NCBI GenBank assembly: GCA_029194535.1
Contig: JARFXR010000002.1
Span: 1,137,346 to 1,201,345, forward strand
Direction of reading: 5' to 3'
From: Nitrospira sp.
GTDB lineage: Bacteria > Nitrospirota > Nitrospiria > Nitrospirales > Nitrospiraceae
Length of the DNA: 64,000 nt
The position numbers were made by a program, and so were the translations under genes. The notes below the pieces were generated by a model. It ran no database searches. It was not told the origin of the DNA and saw only the letters and a program-made list of their open reading frames with translations. Shown piece after piece: positions 16,239-25,645 of the stretch; within the stretch, counting starts at the first letter, position 1; every line of letters begins with the position of its first letter.

Positions 16239-17561
16239 ATGCAGCCCATGAAAATGGAAATGACAGAGCTGGGGCCGATGAAACGAGCCCTGAAGATCGA
16301 AGTGCCGGCAGAAGAGGTTGCGCAGCGGTTTACCCAGGCTTACAAGGAACTGAACCGCCAGGTACAGATGCCGGGGTTCCGTGCGGGAAAAGCCCCCCTC
16401 GCGCTGCTGGAAAAGCGCTACGCCAAAGCGGTTGAGGAGGATGTCGTCCGGACCCTTGTCCCTGATTTTTACGACCGAGCCGTCCGTCAGGCCGGCATTT
16501 CTCCGGTCCTGGTGGAAATCCCGCCCCTGGAACGGGTCAAGATCAAGAAGGACGCGCCATTTACCTTCACGGCCACCGTTGAGATCAAGCCAACGATCGA
16601 ATTGCGGGATTATAAAGCTCCGAATCCCATCTCCTTGAAACCGGACAAGCGTAGCATCACCGACGAGCAGGTCGCGAAGGGCATGGATGTCCTGCGGGAG
16701 CAGCATGCCCGACTTGAAGCCGCGGCCACCGGCCATCGAGTCGCCGAAGGGGATTTCGTCGTGCTGTCGCTGGCCGGCCACTTGGACGGCCAACCGCTGG
16801 ACGGGACCAAGAAAGAGGGGCATCTACATCGCGTCGGTTCGAAGGCTTCGCTATTGGGCTTGAGCATCGATCCTCACGTCGTCAACACGACGGAAGGACA
16901 GAGCGTCACGATTTCACAGCCTTACCCCGTCGACCACCCAGATCCTCGCGTGGCCGGCAAGACCGTCACCTTTACGCTTGTGGTGACCGCCGTGAAGGTG
17001 AAGAAGCTGCCCGATCTGGACGACGAGTTCGCCAAAGACTGCGGAGCCTATGCCTCACTGTCTGAACTCACCGACCGCCTGCGCGGCGAAATGGAGAAAG
17101 CGTTGAAGCGCGAAGTTGAGGAACTGCATAAAGATACGATCATAAAACGCCTTATCGACACCCACCACTTCGATCTTCCCGACACGCTGGTTGAGCGTGA
17201 GTTGGAGGCCATCATCCGGCAATATGCCCAACAGCAGGGGCGCGTCGGAAACGAGGCTCCTGGGGGCGCAGAGGCGGCTGATCCTGCACAACTCCGTCAG
17301 CAGAATCGGGATGAGGCGATGCGCCGGGTGAAGGTCGGCTTGATACTTGAGGCGATCGCCGAGAAGGAAAAGATTAGCGTCAGTCAAGAAGACGTCAACA
17401 AGGAGATCAATCGCCTCGCACACGAACTCAAGATCGCCCATGGCGACCTGGTGAAGATGATCCAGGCGGGCGGCCAGGATTCTCTGGCAGAATTGCGGGC
17501 ACGCATTCTTGCCGAAAAATCTCTGGATTTCGTCTATCGCAACGCCGTGATTCAAGGATAG
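16239..17561 (+). CDS. tig: Trigger factor
   Basis: The 440-residue ribosome-bound chaperone shows the three family domains. The N-terminal ribosome-binding domain (about 1-125) contains the signature [19 protein letters not shown]. An FKBP-like prolyl isomerase domain follows (about 165-255, [19 protein letters not shown]), and then the helical C-terminal cradle. The isomerase domain looks divergent from the usual FKBP sequence, so its isomerase activity may be weak. AAGGA precedes the first ATG; an ATG nine bases later is also possible. The tig-clpP-clpX order is the common bacterial arrangement. Confidence 0.95.
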   Translation: MQPMKMEMTELGPMKRALKIEVPAEEVAQRFTQAYKELNRQVQMPGFRAGKAPLALLEKRYAKAVEEDVVRTLVPDFYDRAVRQAGISPVLVEIPPLERVKIKKDAPFTFTATVEIKPTIELRDYKAPNPISLKPDKRSITDEQVAKGMDVLREQHARLEAAATGHRVAEGDFVVLSLAGHLDGQPLDGTKKEGHLHRVGSKASLLGLSIDPHVVNTTEGQSVTISQPYPVDHPDPRVAGKTVTFTLVVTAVKVKKLPDLDDEFAKDCGAYASLSELTDRLRGEMEKALKREVEELHKDTIIKRLIDTHHFDLPDTLVERELEAIIRQYAQQQGRVGNEAPGGAEAADPAQLRQQNRDEAMRRVKVGLILEAIAEKEKISVSQEDVNKEINRLAHELKIAHGDLVKMIQAGGQDSLAELRARILAEKSLDFVYRNAVIQG

Positions 17562-17620
17562 CCCGACAGCGACTGAGGGTCCGCGAGACCGTCCGGACAA
17601 TCTGGAAAGGAAGAACCTGC

Positions 17621-18250
17621 ATGCTAGTTCCCATCGTCGTTGAGCAAACGAACCGAGGCGAACGCGCCTACGATATCTACTCCAGACTCTTGAAAGACCG
17701 CATCATCTTTCTCGGAGCGCCGATCGACGACATCTTCGCCAACCTGATCATCGCCCAACTGCTGTTCTTGGAGGCCGAGGACCCGGAAAAGGACATCAAT
17801 CTCTACGTCAATTCGCCGGGCGGCAGCGTCACGGCCGGCCTCGGCATTTACGACACCATGCAGTACGTCAAACCACCGATCAATACGATTTGTCTCGGAC
17901 AGGCCGCCAGCATGGGAGCGTTGCTGCTGACCGCAGGCACGAAGGGGAAGCGCTTCGCCCTGCCGAACGCCCGCGTGATGATCCATCAGCCGTTGGGCGG
18001 CTTCCAGGGCCAGGCCACCGAGATCGACATTCATGCCAGAGAAATTCTGAAGATTCGGGAACGCCTGAATGAAATCATGGCGAAGCATACGGGTCAGCCT
18101 ATCGAGAAAATTGCGCTCGATACGGAACGGGATTATTTCATGTCCGGGGAGGAAGCCAAGCGCTACGGCCTGATTGATGAGGTCATCACTCGCGCCCCCA
18201 AGGCCCTCAAAGCGGTAGGATCGGACAAGGACGGCTCTAAGGATAAATAG
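17621..18250 (+). CDS. clpP: ATP-dependent Clp protease proteolytic subunit
   Basis: The 209-residue serine peptidase forms the 14-mer chamber that degrades substrates unfolded by ClpX. The catalytic triad is visible: Ser97 in [11 protein letters not shown], His122 in MIHQPLGG and Asp171 in TERDYFMS. The hydrophobic-pocket segment NSPGGSV (64-70) is intact. Length is normal. It lies 59 bases after tig and 23 bases before clpX. Confidence 0.97.
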   Translation: MLVPIVVEQTNRGERAYDIYSRLLKDRIIFLGAPIDDIFANLIIAQLLFLEAEDPEKDINLYVNSPGGSVTAGLGIYDTMQYVKPPINTICLGQAASMGALLLTAGTKGKRFALPNARVMIHQPLGGFQGQATEIDIHAREILKIRERLNEIMAKHTGQPIEKIALDTERDYFMSGEEAKRYGLIDEVITRAPKALKAVGSDKDGSKDK

Positions 18251-18273
18251 CCGGTACCGGCGCAGGAGGACGC

Positions 18274-19530
18274 ATGGCCAAGCAGGAAAAGATGGATCGG
18301 CATCTGCGATGTTCGTTTTGCGGGAAAAGCCGCGACGAGGTCCGCAAGTTGATCGCTGGGCCGACTGTCTACATCTGTGACGAATGCGTCAACCTGTGCA
18401 ACGACATCATCGCGGAGGACTGGGAAGAGGCCAAAGAAGAGATCTCATCCAAGCTGAAAAAGCCGGCGGAGATCAAGCACCATCTTGACCAGTATGTAGT
18501 GGGACAGGAACGAGCGAAGCGCATTCTCTCCGTCGCCGTGCACAATCACTACAAACGTATCTCCGCCAAGGAGAAAGACGTCGACGACGTTGAACTACAG
18601 AAAGGCAATATCCTCATGGTCGGCCCCACGGGGACGGGCAAGACCCTACTGGCGCAAACATTGGCCAAGTATCTGGATGTTCCTTTCACACTGGCCGACG
18701 CCACCACGCTGACTGAAGCCGGCTACGTCGGCGAAGACGTCGAAAACATCATCCTGAAACTCCTTCAAGCGGCAGACTATGATGTCGAACGGGCCGAGAG
18801 GGGCATCGTCTACATCGATGAGATCGACAAGATCAGTCGGAAGAGCGACAGCCCCTCGATCACCCGTGATGTCTCGGGTGAAGGTGTCCAGCAAGCGCTG
18901 CTCAAACTGATCGAGGGAACCGTCGCCAATGTGCCTCCTCAAGGCGGTCGCAAACACCCTCATCAGGAATTCATCCAGGTTAACACCAGCAATATCCTGT
19001 TCATTTGCGGTGGCGCCTTCGTCGGGCTTGAGCAACTCATCGAACAACGGCTGAACAGAAAATCCATGGGATTCGGCGCCGAGATCCGGAGCCGAGGCGA
19101 CATCCGGCTCGGCGAGCTGTTCGAGCAAGTGCAGCCCGAGGATTTCCTGAAATACGGTCTGATCCCTGAGTTTGTCGGCCGCCTTCCGGTCGTGGCCACG
19201 CTCGACGAGCTGGACGAACGCGCCCTGATCCGCATCTTGACGGAGCCGAGAAACGCCCTGACCAAACAATATGAAAAACTCCTCTCCTTCGAGAAGATCA
19301 AGCTCAAATTCACGGAGGGCGCTCTCGGTGCTGTCGCACGAAAAGCGTTTACGCAAAAAACTGGCGCACGGGGTCTTCGGGCGATCTTGGAAGAAGTCAT
19401 GCTGGACGTGATGTATGACGCCCCATCCCAGAAACAGATCAAAGAAGTACTCATCACGGAAGACGCGATCCTCGGGAAACACGCGCCGATCCGAATTTTC
19501 GAGCAAGACAAGGACGCCAAGACAGCCTAG
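18274..19530 (+). CDS. clpX: Clp protease ATP-binding unfoldase ClpX
   Basis: The 418-residue AAA+ unfoldase has an N-terminal C4 zinc-binding domain (Cys13, Cys16, Cys35, Cys38) for adaptor recognition, Walker A GPTGTGKT (117-124) and the Walker [10 protein letters not shown] (Asp182-Glu183). The arginine-finger region and pore loop are also typical. It hands unfolded proteins to ClpP encoded just upstream. GGAGG lies upstream of the ATG. Confidence 0.97.
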   Translation: MAKQEKMDRHLRCSFCGKSRDEVRKLIAGPTVYICDECVNLCNDIIAEDWEEAKEEISSKLKKPAEIKHHLDQYVVGQERAKRILSVAVHNHYKRISAKEKDVDDVELQKGNILMVGPTGTGKTLLAQTLAKYLDVPFTLADATTLTEAGYVGEDVENIILKLLQAADYDVERAERGIVYIDEIDKISRKSDSPSITRDVSGEGVQQALLKLIEGTVANVPPQGGRKHPHQEFIQVNTSNILFICGGAFVGLEQLIEQRLNRKSMGFGAEIRSRGDIRLGELFEQVQPEDFLKYGLIPEFVGRLPVVATLDELDERALIRILTEPRNALTKQYEKLLSFEKIKLKFTEGALGAVARKAFTQKTGARGLRAILEEVMLDVMYDAPSQKQIKEVLITEDAILGKHAPIRIFEQDKDAKTA

Positions 19531-19647
19531 GACCGGCCACCCGTCGCACTGCTCTTCGTATCTAGCTGCGATCCCACCGGGCGAGGCTTCTTTTCCGCTC
19601 CCACCCTCACTACCGGCCGACCGCCGTTGATAAGTGTGTGGTTTTCC

Positions 19648-19675
19648 TCGACAAGCGGAAATGCTGCGCTATACT
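19648..19675 (+). promoter_or_regulatory. Promoter for PilZ gene pair
   Basis: TCGACA (19648-19653) and TATACT (19670-19675), 16 bases apart, predict a start near 19682. This excludes in-frame starts upstream and supports the GTG at 19705 for the first PilZ gene. Confidence 0.65.
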
Positions 19676-19704
19676 TGCGCTGTATCGCCACGCTGGGGGA
19701 AGTC

Positions 19705-20226
19705 GTGAAGTATCACGTCGTGTCTAGCCTCAGACACAAAGGTAAGACGATCGAGATGGATTCGGCCCGCGAGATCGTCACACTGCTGGCCATCAACGGC
19801 GAATCGATGGGAAATCTCTCCTGGGATTTCGTGATCGACCAAATTCTTGCGTATAGAAAGCCTCCGGCTGCACGTGAGTCACGCTCCGAACCGCGAGTCA
19901 CTCTGTCATTTCGAGTGAAATACAAGACTCCCGAGGGACAGCAATTCGAAAGTCGGGCCGATGGGATCGGAGGCGGTGGCCTCTTCATCGAGAGTCTCAC
20001 CCCTCTCGCCGTCGGAACCCAACTCGCTATGGAATTCTCCCTGCCGGAATGCCCGAACGAATGGCTCCCGGCCAAGGGCCTGGTCGCATGGGTCTGTCCG
20101 AAGGCCGATCAGTACACATTCAGCCCTGGAATGGGCGTTCGGTTCACGGAAATTGCCCCGGAGATCCGGAACCGGGTTGTGGAACTCGTGAAGAGCATCC
20201 AGCATGTGGGCAAACCGGCCGCCTGA
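19705..20226 (+). CDS. PilZ-like domain protein, tandem copy 1
   Basis: The 173-residue protein has an N-terminal module of about 65 residues (MKYHVVSSLRHKGKTIEM...) and a PilZ-like domain with a preceding Arg-rich segment (RESRSEPRVTL), GIGGGGLFIES and MGVRFTEI. It resembles the single-domain PilZ proteins first listed as a Myxococcus paralogous family. In normal PilZ domains the second cyclic-di-GMP motif is N/DxSxxG; here the matching positions read GIGGGG, without the Ser. Binding of cyclic-di-GMP is therefore doubtful. The GTG start has GGGGGA five bases upstream. The next gene is a paralogue 50 bases away. Confidence 0.8.
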   Translation: MKYHVVSSLRHKGKTIEMDSAREIVTLLAINGESMGNLSWDFVIDQILAYRKPPAARESRSEPRVTLSFRVKYKTPEGQQFESRADGIGGGGLFIESLTPLAVGTQLAMEFSLPECPNEWLPAKGLVAWVCPKADQYTFSPGMGVRFTEIAPEIRNRVVELVKSIQHVGKPAA

Positions 20227-20276
20227 TGGATTCAGGAGCCGCTGCGCAGCGATTGTCTAGCCGAAGGACAGACCCG

Positions 20277-20792
20277 ATGAAATTTCCGGTCACGATGACA
20301 CCGGGGCATGATGGGACAACCCTCGAGATCGACACCAATCAAGAGCTGATTGCGCTGCATGAGAAGCACGGCGAACTACTCGGCACCATGACATGGCAGG
20401 AAATCATCGAACGAATTGTGGCCACCAACGACGCCCATCGGTTTGCTCATGCCCGCGCTCACGCGCGGGCTCCGCTTGCCGTCAAGGTCCGCTATACGAC
20501 GCCGGAGGGAAAGCAATACGACAGTCTGACGGGCGGCATCGGTGGAGGAGGGTTGTTTATTGAAAGCAGCACGCCTCTGGCGCCGGGAACTGAATTGGCC
20601 GTTGAATTCACCCTGCCGGACCGCCCGTGGGCCAAGCACAAGGCCAAAGCCAAAGTCGCCTGGACCAGGAACAAACCCGAGCGCTTCCTGCTCTTTCCCG
20701 GGATGGGGGTTCAATTCACCGCTATCGACGATCAGGCTCGGAAGGAGTTGGTCGAATTGGTGGCCGCCCTGAATCGCTCGCGTGTTATGTAG
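20277..20792 (+). CDS. PilZ-like domain protein, tandem copy 2
   Basis: The 171-residue paralogue of the preceding protein has the same layout: an N-terminal module (MKFPVTMTPGHDGTTLEID) and a PilZ-like domain with GGIGGGGLFIESSTPLAPGT and PGMGVQFTAI. It also lacks the Ser of N/DxSxxG. The pair clearly arose by tandem duplication. AAGGA lies eight bases upstream of the ATG. Its 3' end overlaps the convergent HEAT lipoprotein gene by 8 bases. Confidence 0.8.
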   Translation: MKFPVTMTPGHDGTTLEIDTNQELIALHEKHGELLGTMTWQEIIERIVATNDAHRFAHARAHARAPLAVKVRYTTPEGKQYDSLTGGIGGGGLFIESSTPLAPGTELAVEFTLPDRPWAKHKAKAKVAWTRNKPERFLLFPGMGVQFTAIDDQARKELVELVAALNRSRVM

Positions 20793-21576
20793 GCTCGCGT
20801 TCCGCCCACCGACGCACAGTCCGATTCCTATCCGTTCTCGCCGCTTGGTCGAGCGCCTGTCGCGTGGCCTCATCCCCGGTCATTCGCAGTCGATAGGCTG
20901 CTTCCGCGCGGACGCTTGGATCAGGATCTCTTGTCAACTGTTCTCGTACCCGAGCCATCACCGCCGGCGTATTCATCTCCCCCAGAACGGCGACCGCTCT
21001 TTGACGCACCTGGGGATCCGGATCATCCCGCAGCACCGCTTCGAGGATGCTCAGCCATGGCGTGACATCGACGTCGACCAGCGCCGACAGCGCCGCTCTT
21101 CTAAGCTCGACATCAGGTGAAACCAGGAGATCCGCCATGGAGCGGAGCGACCCGACCGGCGGTTCCAGTTCACCGATCGCCAGGATTGCTGCCTGTCGCA
21201 CCGATTCCTGCGGATCGGCCAAGGCGCCCAGCAGCCGGGGAATCACATTATCCCGGGACGATGCCCCAAGCCGACCGACTGCTCGGGCCGCGGCACGTCG
21301 GACGGTCGCGGACTCGTCGCTCAGAAGGTCGGCTACGGGCAAGGCGGCGGTTTGGTCTCCGATCTTCCCCAAGGCTTCTGCAGCCGTCTCCCGGGTATCC
21401 GCACTGCAATCACGGAGAAGAGCCAGAAGGACGGTTACGGCCTCATCCCGCGACGGCGGTGTTTCTCGAACGCATCCGGGGGACCACAAGAGACCCACTG
21501 CAATCAATGCAGGTACGGCACGACGGTATGCCTTACTACATCCCCGTTCGGCGTCCTTGCCCGTCGATCGCCTCAC
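20785..21576 (-). CDS. HEAT-repeat lipoprotein
   Basis: The 263-residue protein has a signal segment ending in a lipobox-like WSPGC (Cys35) and then almost only HEAT repeats: REAAEALGKIGD-like units such as RETAAEALGKIGDQTAALPV, RRAAARAVGRLGASSRDNVI and RQRAVAVLGEMNTPAV. It is probably an envelope scaffold. Translation starts with GTG inside a GTGA overlap with the stop of the upstream tatA gene, so the two are translationally coupled. Confidence 0.75.
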   Translation of the reverse strand: MRRSTGKDAERGCSKAYRRAVPALIAVGLLWSPGCVRETPPSRDEAVTVLLALLRDCSADTRETAAEALGKIGDQTAALPVADLLSDESATVRRAAARAVGRLGASSRDNVIPRLLGALADPQESVRQAAILAIGELEPPVGSLRSMADLLVSPDVELRRAALSALVDVDVTPWLSILEAVLRDDPDPQVRQRAVAVLGEMNTPAVMARVREQLTRDPDPSVRAEAAYRLRMTGDEATRQALDQAARTDRNRTVRRWAEREPT

Positions 21577-22367
21577 GCTGGTTTGGGGGGATCTTCCTGA
21601 ACGACCGGGAGTTCTTTGGCGGCTTCGATCGATTGTTGCAGTTCTTTCTGAGCTGCGTCCATCTCGGCTTGAATGGTCCGCATCTCAGGGTCAACCGAAT
21701 TGCGCACGTCCGCCACGGCTTGCTTGAACGTCCGCAAAGCATCCCCCAAGCCTTCACCCAAGCTCTGCATATCCGCCGGGGAGATGCCGGTCGGTTGCGC
21801 CGCCTTCGCCTTCATCGACGCCTGCTGCGCCTGGACGCGAGCCACCGCATCCTTGTTCACGACGGCCGACGGCCGCTTGGTCATCACAGGCTTCTGCTGC
21901 GCGTTCTGGGGAAGAGGGGGGTACTGCCCCCGCATCATGGGTACGGGCGCCGCGGCCCGTTCTTCCATGGTAGGAGGGCGTTGACCCACGTCGGTCGCAG
22001 CCGCCGAAACGGGAGCCTTGGAGGAGGCTGAGTGGACCTGCGGTCCCATGTTGTACATCGCAGCCGCGGTGGTTCCGGGAGTCAATTCCGGACCGGGCGT
22101 GTACGGCGCCGTGGGTTTCGGCTGAGGGGATGCCGCTGCGGAACTCGCTGGAGGTTGTACCTGGTGGATGTCGGATTGACTCGCGGGTGGCACGGCCTGT
22201 TCAGATTGCGTCGCTTCCGGGGAGGGGATGTCGTGGACCTCTTTCTTAAATCCCTTGAGGGCCTTCCCGACGCCTTCCCCGATTTGAGGAAGCTTACCCG
22301 CCCCAAAGATGATGAGTACGATCGCCAGGATGATGATCAATTCCGAAATACCCATGGTGCCGAACAT
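21573..22367 (-). CDS. tatA: TatA-family translocase protein with long C-terminal extension
   Basis: The 264-residue protein starts with the TatA/B signature: a single membrane helix (ISELIIILAIVLIIFGAGKLP) and amphipathic helix (GEGVGKALKGFKKEVHD). TatA pores transport folded proteins with twin-arginine signals. Most TatA proteins have 60-100 residues. This one carries a Pro/Ala/Gln-rich linker (about 50-190) and then a second amphipathic stretch (SLGEGLGDALRTFKQAVADV) followed by a charged coiled coil, reminiscent of a TatB tail. No tatC is nearby. AAAGGA lies seven bases upstream of the chosen ATG; longer in-frame starts are unsupported. Confidence 0.85.
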   Translation of the reverse strand: MFGTMGISELIIILAIVLIIFGAGKLPQIGEGVGKALKGFKKEVHDIPSPEATQSEQAVPPASQSDIHQVQPPASSAAASPQPKPTAPYTPGPELTPGTTAAAMYNMGPQVHSASSKAPVSAAATDVGQRPPTMEERAAAPVPMMRGQYPPLPQNAQQKPVMTKRPSAVVNKDAVARVQAQQASMKAKAAQPTGISPADMQSLGEGLGDALRTFKQAVADVRNSVDPEMRTIQAEMDAAQKELQQSIEAAKELPVVQEDPPKPA

Positions 22368-22468
22368 GGCATCGTCCTTTGGCTCGCGCGAAGAAGGCGA
22401 CCTCGCAGGTGTCCACTGTATAGGCCGACCGGATCTGCTGTCAAGGAAGCGCTCCGAGTGAAGCCCCG

Positions 22469-23680
22469 TCACAACAGCGGTGCCAACGCTTCCTGAAGCG
22501 GAAGTCCGAAGACCAGCGCGTTGCTTTCGGACAGATAGACATCGAGTTCGCTCCTGATGCCGAATTCGCCCGGCAGATAGATCCCGGGCTCGATGGAAAA
22601 ACACGTGCGCGGGATGAGTCTACGTGTCTCTTGCGTCTCGAGGCCGTCGATATTAGCGCCGTTGCCATGCACCTCCTCGCCGATCGAATGGCCGGTGCGG
22701 TGAAGGAACTGGGGGCCGTAGCCACCCGCCTCAATGACGCGCCGGCAGGCATTATCGACCTCCCATCCGAATGGACGGATTCCTGCCGCCAGTTGCCCAC
22801 GCACGAAATTCAATGCTGCATCCCGGCCCTCCTTGACGAGATTGAATACTGCGCGGTGCTTATCGGGAACGGTCCGTCCGGCAAACGCGGTCCATGTGAT
22901 ATCCGCGTAGACCGAACCGGCCCTCGCGCGTTTGGCCCAGAGATCGATCAGGACCAGATCATCCCGCCTGATGTCGGTGGATCCGGACGGCGGGGGTCCG
23001 TAATGCGGATCGGCACTGTGCGCGCCGACGGCGGCAATCGGCGCACTCGAAGTCGTCATCCCTGCGTCCCGGATCCGACCAAGAATGAATTGCTGCAAGC
23101 CGTATTCTGTCAGGACCCTTCCGCCGCCCACCATTTCTCCGACGTGCGCAAAGGCTTCGTCCACGATCCGTCTCAGCGCCTCGGCCGCATACTGGTGAGA
23201 CTCCAGTTGCGCATCGGTCCAGACCGCTTCAAAGATTTGAGTCAGATCGCCCGAACTGACGATCTCGACTCCGAGGCTCTCGACGAGTTCGACGGTTCCC
23301 GCATCGACCCGCGACACATATGGCACGGCGTTCATGGGAGAATACTGCATCACGACTCGGCGCCGCCCCTCCAATATCTGCGAGAGTAATTCATGCTGTT
23401 GAGTCCAAGACACATACAGGTGGGACTCGCCGGGCAACGGATCCAACACGTACGGCTCGATACGGTGCAACAGCTTTTGCGGGGTTCCTTCGGTCGGAAT
23501 CCAGTAATACCACCGCCTGGTGACGTGCATGGCAACGTCAAGCAACAGGATGCGGTAGCTCAGCGGATCGCTCCCTCGGAAGTCGTAGAACAGCCAGCCG
23601 TCGATGCCTCCGGCCTCTTTCAGTGCCAGTTGAACGGCTCGCACACGGTCCAGGTGAGGCTGATCGGTCACGAGGCGCAT
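22469..23680 (-). CDS. M24-family Xaa-Pro peptidase-like protein
   Basis: The 403-residue protein has a creatinase-like N-terminal domain (about 1-150) and a pita-bread metallopeptidase domain. The five metal ligands appear present: Asp246 and Asp260 (LIDLWAKRARAGSVYADITW), His331 (HRTGHSIGEEVHG), Glu364 (FSIEPGIYLP) and Glu378 (IRSELDV). This suggests an active dinuclear-metal aminopeptidase acting on Xaa-Pro peptides in the cytoplasm. It is upstream of tatA on the same strand with a 101-base gap. Confidence 0.88.
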   Translation of the reverse strand: MRLVTDQPHLDRVRAVQLALKEAGGIDGWLFYDFRGSDPLSYRILLLDVAMHVTRRWYYWIPTEGTPQKLLHRIEPYVLDPLPGESHLYVSWTQQHELLSQILEGRRRVVMQYSPMNAVPYVSRVDAGTVELVESLGVEIVSSGDLTQIFEAVWTDAQLESHQYAAEALRRIVDEAFAHVGEMVGGGRVLTEYGLQQFILGRIRDAGMTTSSAPIAAVGAHSADPHYGPPPSGSTDIRRDDLVLIDLWAKRARAGSVYADITWTAFAGRTVPDKHRAVFNLVKEGRDAALNFVRGQLAAGIRPFGWEVDNACRRVIEAGGYGPQFLHRTGHSIGEEVHGNGANIDGLETQETRRLIPRTCFSIEPGIYLPGEFGIRSELDVYLSESNALVFGLPLQEALAPLL

Positions 23681-23712
23681 CTTATCGTCGGGTCTGCGGA
23701 GCCGTCAACGAC

Positions 23713-23743
23713 GTGACGGTCGGCTATTAGGGCATGCTACAAT
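23713..23743 (+). promoter_or_regulatory. Possible leaderless promoter
   Basis: GTGACG (23713-23718) and TACAAT (23738-23743) lie 19 bases apart. If used, transcription would start almost at the ATG at 23751, giving a leaderless message; no ribosome binding site is seen. The -35 match is weak. Confidence 0.35.
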
Positions 23744-23750
23744 GCCCCTC

Positions 23751-24224
23751 ATGCCGACGGACCCCTGTACTGAATCAATTCAATACAGAATCACGCTGTT
23801 CTTCGGGCCGGAGGCGGTGGAAGGGAAGCCTTCCACCCATGCCTGCGTGTTCAACGTCAAGAAGCGCAGTTGGAAGGGGGGCATCCAGGTGCTCGTGGAG
23901 ATTACCGAAGCTCAAATACAGGCAAGCCGCACCGCCACACAATTTTCTCGGTGGCTCAGCCAAACCTTGGCCGCCACGAGATTGGACGATCACGTATCAC
24001 AGGAAGCGCGGGCCGGCGAGGTGTTCGTCCAAGCTCTCTGCCGCTACCGGCTCGAACGGCTGTTACAGGCCGGCATCGCCCAGGAGAACCAGCGTCTAAC
24101 GGCCGACGCATGGAACGCCGAAACACAAGCCGATCTGATCCGGCGCACCGACTTCATCCGATCCTACGTCGCGGCCGAAATGGACCTTCAGCCCGGAGAT
24201 CCGACTTATACCAGGGACACCTAA
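23751..24224 (+). CDS. Uncharacterised cytoplasmic protein
   Basis: The 157-residue protein has no signal peptide or membrane helix. It starts MPTDPCTESIQYRITLFFGPE and includes a Lys/Trp-containing beta-rich N-terminal half (FNVKKRSWKGGIQVLVEI) and a helical C-terminal half. I do not recognise a family. The start at 23751 is chosen over an ATG nine bases upstream because that ATG overlaps the apparent -10 box. It is divergently placed to the M24 peptidase. Confidence 0.6.
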   Translation: MPTDPCTESIQYRITLFFGPEAVEGKPSTHACVFNVKKRSWKGGIQVLVEITEAQIQASRTATQFSRWLSQTLAATRLDDHVSQEARAGEVFVQALCRYRLERLLQAGIAQENQRLTADAWNAETQADLIRRTDFIRSYVAAEMDLQPGDPTYTRDT

Positions 24225-24245
24225 TGCCTTCAAGAGGCAGGGGGG

Positions 24246-24273
24246 TTGCATTCACAGGTGAATTTGTTATAAC
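24246..24273 (+). promoter_or_regulatory. Promoter for the 24355 gene
   Basis: TTGCAT (24246-24251) and TATAAC (24268-24273) are 16 bases apart, about 80 bases before the start codon. Confidence 0.55.
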
Positions 24274-24354
24274 CGACAGGGGCATGCATGTGGATGGCCC
24301 TCAGGTGCCACCGCCGCAGTTCATATTTTTCCAGTTGAAGAAGGAGGGCCTTCC

Positions 24355-24783
24355 GTGAATCTTCATTCGCCTTCATCGATATCCGTCACCGCCTGGTCCA
24401 GGGCAGTCGCCATGATCCTTGTCCTGGCGTTGTGCATGTTCACCATGGCGCCACAGGCCGGGAGTCAGGATGCCGCCCCGGCCCCTTCGTCCGAAGGCGG
24501 CAGCGCCTCGGGCGCCGGCATTGGAGTGCTTTCGGGTTTGAGCACAATTCTCTATCTGCCCTTTAAGACCGCTTTCGCCATCGGGGGCGGCTTGGTCGGA
24601 GGCTTGGCCTATGTGTTCTCCGGTGGAAACGAGAACGCAGCGAAGAGTATTTGGACCACCAGCATGTACGGCACTTACGTCATCACCCCGGAGCATTTGC
24701 GCGGTGACAAGCCCATCCGCTTCCTCGGGGTAGCCGACAGTGCGGAAACGCCGCCGTCGTCGGTGGTGGAGCCAGCCCGCTGA
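24355..24783 (+). CDS. Exported glycine-rich small protein
   Basis: The 142-residue protein has a signal-type N-terminus (MILVLALCMFTMAPQAGSQ), then a Gly-rich hydrophobic stretch (about 55-90; FAIGGGLVGGLAYVFSGG) that could insert in a membrane, and YGTYVITPEHLRGDKPIRFLG near the C-terminus. That last segment resembles small Nitrospirota and deltaproteobacterial envelope proteins of unknown role. The GTG start has AAGGAGGG six bases upstream. The C26 hydrolase starts four bases after its stop. Confidence 0.65.
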   Translation: MNLHSPSSISVTAWSRAVAMILVLALCMFTMAPQAGSQDAAPAPSSEGGSASGAGIGVLSGLSTILYLPFKTAFAIGGGLVGGLAYVFSGGNENAAKSIWTTSMYGTYVITPEHLRGDKPIRFLGVADSAETPPSSVVEPAR

Positions 24784-24787
24784 CCTG

Positions 24788-25534
24788 ATGAAACCACTCA
24801 TCGGCGTCACGCCTGATTTCAATGCCGGTGATCGAAAAGACTGGGGAGGTAGGGAGCCCACATACTTCCTGCGGGCGCGCTATGTTCGCGCCGTCGAAGA
24901 ACTTGGTGGGATTCCCATCGTTCTTCCCCTTGCCACGGACCGCGATGCCCGCCGCCGCCTACTCACCAGTATTCATGGTTTACTCCTGACCGGCAGCGGT
25001 CCGGATCTCCCGCCCGGACTGTACGGGGAACGCCAACGATACACATTCGATCTCGTAAGCCAGCGACGCTCGACATTTGAACTTGAGATGGTCCGGATGG
25101 CCCAAGCCGCCGACTTGCCGGTCCTGGGCATCTGCGGGGGGATGCAGACCATGAACGTGGCATTGGGGGGCAGTCTCTTCCAGGACATTGCCTCCCAGGT
25201 GGAAGAGGCCCTCAAACATCGCCAAGCGGCACGCGCAACCCGCCTCAGCCATGCGGTACGCGTCACCCAGCACAGCCTCCTTCGTCGAATCCTCCGCGCA
25301 GCCACCGTCCGTGTCAACAGCTCTCATCATCAGTCCGTCAGAGATGTGGCCCCATCGCTCGTGGCGAGCGCCGTGGCTCCCGACGGGATCGTAGAAGCCA
25401 TTGAGTCACGGCAGCACCATTTTTTTCTCGGGGTGCAGTGGCATCCGGAGTTTCTCTTCGATCGGCATCGGCCCCATCGGCGACTGTTTGAAGCGTTCTT
25501 GCGTGCTGCGCAACGGCGCCCGATAACGCGGTGA
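24788..25534 (+). CDS. C26 gamma-glutamyl hydrolase-like glutamine amidotransferase
   Basis: The 248-residue protein begins MKPLIGVTPDF and has the class I glutamine amidotransferase fold of the PuuD group. Cys116 in LGICGGMQTMNV is the nucleophile, and VQWHPEF supplies the catalytic His and Glu; the NSSHHQSV segment is also typical. Family members hydrolyse gamma-glutamyl bonds, for example gamma-glutamyl-GABA; the substrate here is not evident since no putrescine genes are nearby. It starts four bases after the preceding stop, so co-translation is likely. Confidence 0.85.
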   Translation: MKPLIGVTPDFNAGDRKDWGGREPTYFLRARYVRAVEELGGIPIVLPLATDRDARRRLLTSIHGLLLTGSGPDLPPGLYGERQRYTFDLVSQRRSTFELEMVRMAQAADLPVLGICGGMQTMNVALGGSLFQDIASQVEEALKHRQAARATRLSHAVRVTQHSLLRRILRAATVRVNSSHHQSVRDVAPSLVASAVAPDGIVEAIESRQHHFFLGVQWHPEFLFDRHRPHRRLFEAFLRAAQRRPITR

Positions 25535-25645
25535 CGCTCAGTTGGACCACAGCAAATGCGGAGATACCTGCTATACTTGGCCTGACGTACACGATCAGGT
25601 GATTGACGCCCTCCGATTGTCTCTTCCGCGCACAAGAGATAACCA

